From positions 2,852,001 to 2,916,000 of the forward strand of contig NZ_CP116477.1 of the NCBI RefSeq assembly GCF_028335745.1: a stretch of 64,000 bases of DNA, written 5' to 3'. The notes under the pieces were generated by a model, which made no database searches, was not told where the DNA came from, and saw nothing but the letters and a program-made list of their open reading frames with translations. Of this stretch, positions 59,890-64,000 are shown piece by piece; position 1 is the stretch's first letter; each line of letters begins with the position of its first letter. This DNA comes from Pectobacterium sp. A5351. Lineage in GTDB: Bacteria; Pseudomonadota; Gammaproteobacteria; Enterobacterales; Enterobacteriaceae. Both the position numbers and the translations under genes were made by a program.

Positions 59890-60866
59890 TGATTTACCCA
59901 AATCACATTATCCACAAGATATAATAGATTTATTAAAAGATACAACACAATAAAAACGAAAGGTATAACTCTTGGCTTTATTGTATAGAGTAGCATCGGA
60001 ATAATGAAAATAAGCACAGGCAGGAATATATAACTGATTCTATATGCTGTAGCAACCAACCCCAAAGCTCCAAAGAAATAAAACGAGCCAACACCAACAA
60101 ACAATAATTTTATATATACAACTGACAACTCACTCTGCTTAAAAACCATTCCCTTTACATAAAAGAAGTAACATATCAGTGCAATGATAAAATGCGACAG
60201 GTTCATTTTATTTAACAAATTAAAATCAAGAACCGCTCCTAAATTAATTCCACTATCATTAGCTGACATATAAGCATGGACAATAGATCTTACAAAGTCT
60301 CCGGAAAAATAGGAGAAAATAGCAAATAAAAAAGCAACAATCGCTACAAAGAAAAAAGAACGGAGGTTGTAATTACGCACAAAAAAATAAAAAGGAAGTA
60401 CAACTAAAGAAGATAAATGGAATAAACTTGCAATAGAAATTGATGCTATAAATTTTTTAAAATCCCCTATGTAAATATAATAAAAAGAGAATAATAAAAT
60501 ACCAGCAGCTACACCACCGCGAATCTGTGTATATTCATGAAGCAAGTAAAACATCATTATATAAACACAGTAGCTCAAACCTGGATGCTCTGAATACTTA
60601 AATATAGCAATGGTTTTTATCGAAACACCTAATATTGCATAAATAAAAAAGACAACCCAATAATTAGGAAAAAGATTAGTATTCAAGAAAACCATGAACT
60701 GAAAAAATAAATCAACGACCCTATCAATGTAATTTGGATAAGTAAGCATATCAACATAATTTGAAAAGTCAGGATCTGGACCAAAAAATCTAGTTCCAGC
60801 GACACATGACAAAACCAACATTAATACAGATATAACAGGGATTTTTAATATATCACTTCTTCTCAT
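59886..60866 (-). CDS. wzy: Wzy-like O-antigen polymerase (EpsG family)
   Basis: The 326-residue protein has about ten membrane helices. FFGPDPDFSNYVDMLTYPN near 28-46 and EYTQIRGGVAAGILLFSFYYIYIGDFKKFI near 110-140, with a large periplasmic loop, are of the EpsG/Wzy type. Together with the Wzx-like flippase this suggests Wzx/Wzy-dependent assembly. Sequence is poorly conserved in this class, so the name rests on topology and location. Confidence 0.75.
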   Translation of the reverse strand: MRRSDILKIPVISVLMLVLSCVAGTRFFGPDPDFSNYVDMLTYPNYIDRVVDLFFQFMVFLNTNLFPNYWVVFFIYAILGVSIKTIAIFKYSEHPGLSYCVYIMMFYLLHEYTQIRGGVAAGILLFSFYYIYIGDFKKFIASISIASLFHLSSLVVLPFYFFVRNYNLRSFFFVAIVAFLFAIFSYFSGDFVRSIVHAYMSANDSGINLGAVLDFNLLNKMNLSHFIIALICYFFYVKGMVFKQSELSVVYIKLLFVGVGSFYFFGALGLVATAYRISYIFLPVLIFIIPMLLYTIKPRVIPFVFIVLYLLINLLYLVDNVIWVNQ

Positions 60867-61065
60867 TTCTTAGACTTCCCATATACTTCCAGTATAATTT
60901 ACTCAACGCACTAAAAAAACCGTAAGCCGTATATTTCCCTCCAGAGTAACACACTGAAATATGAAAATTAGCCCCATGATTTTCATTATTAATATTTCAT
61001 AAATATTCCAATCGAATCTTGCTAGCATATAAGTTATATCTGCTTTTATTAGTATAGATATTCAT
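60853..61065 (-). pseudogene. Decayed gene fragment ahead of wzy
   Basis: On the minus strand ATG 61065 reads MNIYTNKSRYNLYASKIRLEYL then stops. About 20 bases on, another frame reads NHGANFHISVCYSGGKYTAYG, then FFSALSKLYWKYMGSLRNEKK and stops at 60853, inside the wzy start region. The two look like the beginning and end of one gene that lost its middle, probably of the polysaccharide locus. I cannot name the family. Confidence 0.4.
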
Positions 61066-61241
61066 TTACTTTTTGAAAAAAATCACCCATGTTACTCAAT
61101 AAAAATCGCAAACATCATCTCCTCGAAAACCATTAAGCCCATAATTAAATGTAGGCAGAGATAACGCCATCACAACCTATTTTTAGACTATTGTTCAGAT
61201 CACTATATTTTCTACAAGGAGGTCTCTATAACCAGTTCGTA
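60867..61241. other. Intergenic region between wzx and wzy
   Basis: About 375 AT-rich bases, mostly the decayed fragment listed above. An AAGGAGG at 61216-61222 on the plus strand faces no gene. Confidence 0.4.
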
Positions 61242-62492
61242 TTAGCGAGAGTAACGACCAAAAAAAATCACGACAAATAAGAGGTAAAAGAAATAGTTAA
61301 TAGCATAAGAGATATTTGCCCCTTCGGTAGAATACAAAGGTACAAGTATATAAGCTAAGGTAACTAAGGTAATAGAAAAAACAATCTCAGTTGACACAAA
61401 CCACTTTGTCGCACCTCGGGATAACATAGGATATGCATACAGCCAACTGGTAATTTTTATTACATCTCCAATAAGTTGGATAGCAAATAATTCCCTGGCT
61501 GTCCTAAACTCCTCAGTAAAAAGTAAACTGATTGCAAGATCCCTAAAAAAATACACACCAAGCGCCATGACTGCAGCAATAGGAACTATTAACTTTGCAG
61601 TTTGGTTAATCTCATTTCGAATATTTTTAACACCTTTTAGCGTTGACAATTTAGGTAAATAATAAGTACTTAAAGCAACAGTAATAACACCAAGATAGAC
61701 TTCCGAGATCCGCCAAACAGCTTGCCATTGCCCCGCAGCTTCCCAACCAACATGACTAATTAGAATATTTCTAATCCCAATTAGAGCTATTGGCGCAGTT
61801 AAAGCAGTAGTTGCCGCCATTAACACATAGCTACCGATCTTCTTTTTATGTTCTTTATCTGTTTTCCCCCACCAATAGCCTAGTTTAATCCAAGGCTGGC
61901 GTAGAACACTAAAAATAAGAATTAATCCAATGAGCCCTGACTGAACAGCTGCTGCCAACAAAGCACCTTTTATGCCAAAACTAACGATAAACATTATCAT
62001 TAATATGCATGAGAAGGCCGTTGATATTGCGCCTAGTGCAACAAAGCGTCGATATTGCTGGTATCCATTAATTACGGAATTAACTAGTGTACCAATAGCC
62101 GCAATAGGTAATGACGCCGTGATGATCCAAATGATCCAAGCATAATTTGAATCATTGAGCAACCAATTCGAAAGCTCATGTCCCAATAAAAAACAAGTAG
62201 GCATCAAGATACATAGTATAACAACCAACCACCATAAGCTGGCTTTCCACCAAGGCGCACATGCATCTAGACCTTCTTTCTCAAACTCAGCGGTATAGCG
62301 CACAATTCCACTACTGACAGGAGCATTAACAATACCATTAAGACTTGCCACCATACTTTGAATCTGTCCCAACATAGCCATACCAGACGGACCAGTATAA
62401 ATAGCAACTATCTTGGCAATGACAAATCCACTTCCCATTCTCGCTAATGTCAGTAGCCCACTAAGAAGGGTTACCGAAAGTAACTTTTTCAT
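61242..62492 (-). CDS. wzx: Wzx-type O-antigen flippase
   Basis: The 416-residue protein has about twelve membrane helices in the MATE/Wzx arrangement: [36 protein letters not shown] near the N-terminus, [22 protein letters not shown] and [21 protein letters not shown] in the middle. It should flip the lipid-linked repeat unit across the inner membrane. It overlaps the aminotransferase gene by 4 bp. Confidence 0.9.
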   Translation of the reverse strand: MKKLLSVTLLSGLLTLARMGSGFVIAKIVAIYTGPSGMAMLGQIQSMVASLNGIVNAPVSSGIVRYTAEFEKEGLDACAPWWKASLWWLVVILCILMPTCFLLGHELSNWLLNDSNYAWIIWIITASLPIAAIGTLVNSVINGYQQYRRFVALGAISTAFSCILMIMFIVSFGIKGALLAAAVQSGLIGLILIFSVLRQPWIKLGYWWGKTDKEHKKKIGSYVLMAATTALTAPIALIGIRNILISHVGWEAAGQWQAVWRISEVYLGVITVALSTYYLPKLSTLKGVKNIRNEINQTAKLIVPIAAVMALGVYFFRDLAISLLFTEEFRTARELFAIQLIGDVIKITSWLYAYPMLSRGATKWFVSTEIVFSITLVTLAYILVPLYSTEGANISYAINYFFYLLFVVIFFGRYSR

Positions 62493-63601
62493 CCCTGATA
62501 CTCATTTAGTACTGTAATAACTGTTTGCACTTCTGCATCAGACAATGTTGGCCCCATAGGCAAACTTAATACTTTACTATGAATAGATTCAGTAATGGGC
62601 AAAGAACCTTCTCTGAAGCCTAATTCCCGATAAGCCGGTTGAAGGTGTGGGGGCGTGGGATAATGAATTAATGTTTGAATTCCTTTCCCTGAAAGGTACT
62701 GTTGTAATTTATCTCGATTGTCACACTGGATTACGAACAGGTGCCATACATGCTCATGAACAAACTCTGGAAAAAAAGGTAATGAAATAAAGCTATTCGC
62801 AATACCAGTACAGTAAGCTTTAGCTATTTTCAGCCTTCTACAGTTAGTCTCATCTAAATATTTTAACTTCACAGCCAACAACGCTGCCTGAAGTTCATCA
62901 AGTCGACTATTTACACCTTGATAAAGATTTTCATATTTTTTATGTGAACCATAATTTCTCAGAGCTTTTAACGCATCAGCCAATTCATCGTCATTAGTTG
63001 TAATAGCGCCAGCATCGCCTAATGCACCAAGGTTCTTACCAGGATAAAAACTAAATCCTGCGGCATCACCCCACGCCCCCGCTTTCTTACCATTGAGCAG
63101 AGCACCATGAGCCTGAGCACAATCCTCAAGAACAAGAAGTTTATGTTCTTGAGCAATCGCTATAATTTCATCCATAGGGCTAATTTGACCATAAAGATGG
63201 ACAGGTAAAATAGCTTTAGTTTTCGGCGTAATGGCTTTTCTTACAGTATCAGGTAAAAGATTGTAGGTTACGGGATTTGGTTCAACTAGCACAGGAACTA
63301 AATCATTTTCGGTGATGGCAAGTACAGATGCGATATAGGTATTTGCTTGAACAATAATTTCATCACCATCTTTTAATTTCCCTAACTCTTTCCATGCTCT
63401 AAGCGTCAGAATTAGAGCATCTAACCCATTAGCCACACCAATTGTATGCTTAGTCCCGCAATAAACTGAAAACTGCTTTTCAAAAGCAGAAAGTTCATTT
63501 CCAGCAATATACCATCCTGATTTTAATACTCTAGAAAAACTATCTTTCAGTTCACTCTCGTATTGCGCATTGACTTCTTTAAGATCAAGAAAACTAATCA
63601 T
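62489..63601 (-). CDS. fdtB: dTDP-3-amino-3,6-dideoxyhexose aminotransferase (FdtB/QdtB type)
   Basis: The 370-residue PLP enzyme belongs to the DegT/DnrJ/EryC1 family: [46 protein letters not shown], the PLP lysine in [16 protein letters not shown] near residue 183, and [16 protein letters not shown]. Sequence is closest to 3-aminotransferases making Fuc3N or Qui3N nucleotides. ATG 63601 has GGAAAT ahead; an upstream extension is ignored. It overlaps the acetyltransferase gene by 8 bp. Confidence 0.88.
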   Translation of the reverse strand: MISFLDLKEVNAQYESELKDSFSRVLKSGWYIAGNELSAFEKQFSVYCGTKHTIGVANGLDALILTLRAWKELGKLKDGDEIIVQANTYIASVLAITENDLVPVLVEPNPVTYNLLPDTVRKAITPKTKAILPVHLYGQISPMDEIIAIAQEHKLLVLEDCAQAHGALLNGKKAGAWGDAAGFSFYPGKNLGALGDAGAITTNDDELADALKALRNYGSHKKYENLYQGVNSRLDELQAALLAVKLKYLDETNCRRLKIAKAYCTGIANSFISLPFFPEFVHEHVWHLFVIQCDNRDKLQQYLSGKGIQTLIHYPTPPHLQPAYRELGFREGSLPITESIHSKVLSLPMGPTLSDAEVQTVITVLNEYQG

Positions 63602-64000
63602 TTTTATTTCCAATATATTTAATAATTCGCGCTGGATTACCGAAAACGACAGCATTATCAGGAACATCTTTGGTTACAACAGCACCAGCCCCAATCATAC
63701 TATTTTCGCCAATCACAATACCTGGAAGTATCGTTGCATTTGCTCCAATAGAAGCATTCTTTTTTACCGTCGTTCTTAGAAAATTTTCAGGATAAATTTT
63801 TGAACGAGGTTTTTTATCGTTAGTAAAAGCAACACAGGGGCCGATAAAAACATTATCCTCAATGGTGACACCATCCCATAAATAAACACCAGACTTTATG
63901 GTGACATTATCACCAACAATAACATTATTCTCTATTAATGTATGAGCACATATATTGCAATTCCGACCGATCACTGCGCCTTTTAATATTACAGAAAATT
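63594..64000 (-). CDS. Left-handed beta-helix N-acetyltransferase (FdtC/WbbJ type), partial
   Basis: The open frame runs off the right edge, so the N-terminus is missing. About 135 residues show hexapeptide repeats ([49 protein letters not shown]), then [51 protein letters not shown]. By position with FdtB it should acetylate the 3-amino group of the sugar. A GTG at 63974 is internal to the repeats, not a start. Confidence 0.85.
   Translation of the reverse strand, partial: FSVILKGAVIGRNCNICAHTLIENNVIVGDNVTIKSGVYLWDGVTIEDNVFIGPCVAFTNDKKPRSKIYPENFLRTTVKKNASIGANATILPGIVIGENSMIGAGAVVTKDVPDNAVVFGNPARIIKYIGNKND

Overview
The window looks like chromosomal DNA of a soft-rot enterobacterium, most likely Pectobacterium. 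The flagellar master operon flhDC sits beside motAB-cheAW. Enterobacterial families (DsrB, YeaR-YoaG, DgcP, DgcC, YjbEFGH, Gnd, GalF) sit among genes for using plant compounds (aryl-beta-glucosides, myo-inositol). The genus is inferred from gene content and protein resemblance; no rRNA or database match was available.

Layout. 1-6273 (minus strand): flhD-flhC, motA-motB-cheA-cheW and the 5' part of a Tsr-like chemoreceptor, with an RcsAB-like box and a CRP-like site upstream of flhD and a sigma-28 promoter before the receptor. 7.0-10.3 kb: a DMT-family exporter, a second chemoreceptor and dsrB. 10.7-13.1 kb: accessory debris (a collapsed IS3-type element, a broken flavin-reductase gene, a frameshifted small exported protein) around an intact yeaR-yoaG pair. 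13.2-15.1 kb: an unrecognised 268-residue protein and a DgcP-type diguanylate cyclase. 15.4-19.8 kb: a beta-glucoside PTS operon (bglF-bglB-bglG) led by an RNA antiterminator target and terminator. 19.9-23.4 kb: a ferric-iron ABC transporter behind a Fur-box-like site. 23.5-24.1 kb: a ParDE toxin-antitoxin pair. 24.2-40.1 kb: a complete myo-inositol catabolic locus (iolB, iolE, iolC-iolJ fusion, a second dehydrogenase, an ABC importer, iolG, iolD, iolA, an RpiR-type regulator and a small monooxygenase-fold protein). 40.3-44.4 kb: a DgcC-type cyclase, a BglG remnant, a sedolisin-family peptidase and a secreted chorismate mutase. 44.8-48.8 kb: the yjbEFGH exopolysaccharide operon. 49.2-64.0 kb: the surface-polysaccharide locus, with gnd, two small genes, galF, rmlACD, four glycosyltransferases, Wzy, Wzx, and an FdtB-type aminotransferase with a partial FdtC-type acetyltransferase.

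How the genes work together. Motility, two chemoreceptors, two diguanylate cyclases and yjbEFGH form a motility/biofilm set; an RcsAB-like box ahead of flhDC suggests envelope-stress control. The bgl and iol loci import and degrade plant sugars and cyclitols. In the polysaccharide locus, RmlA/C/D point to rhamnose, and the aminotransferase and acetyltransferase to an N-acetylated 3-amino-3,6-dideoxyhexose. rmlB and the ketoisomerase needed are not in the window. DNA from about 55.4 kb onward is markedly more AT-rich than the iol region, as usual for exchanged O-antigen genes.

The most unusual signal is a pair of about 215-bp repeats in opposite orientation on either side of iolD (34381-34592 and 36698-36915). 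Their ends are nearly identical. Their internal hairpins differ in sequence but keep the same pairing, the same AGGGA loop and the same single mismatch. That is a covariation signature of a structured RNA or single-stranded-DNA element.
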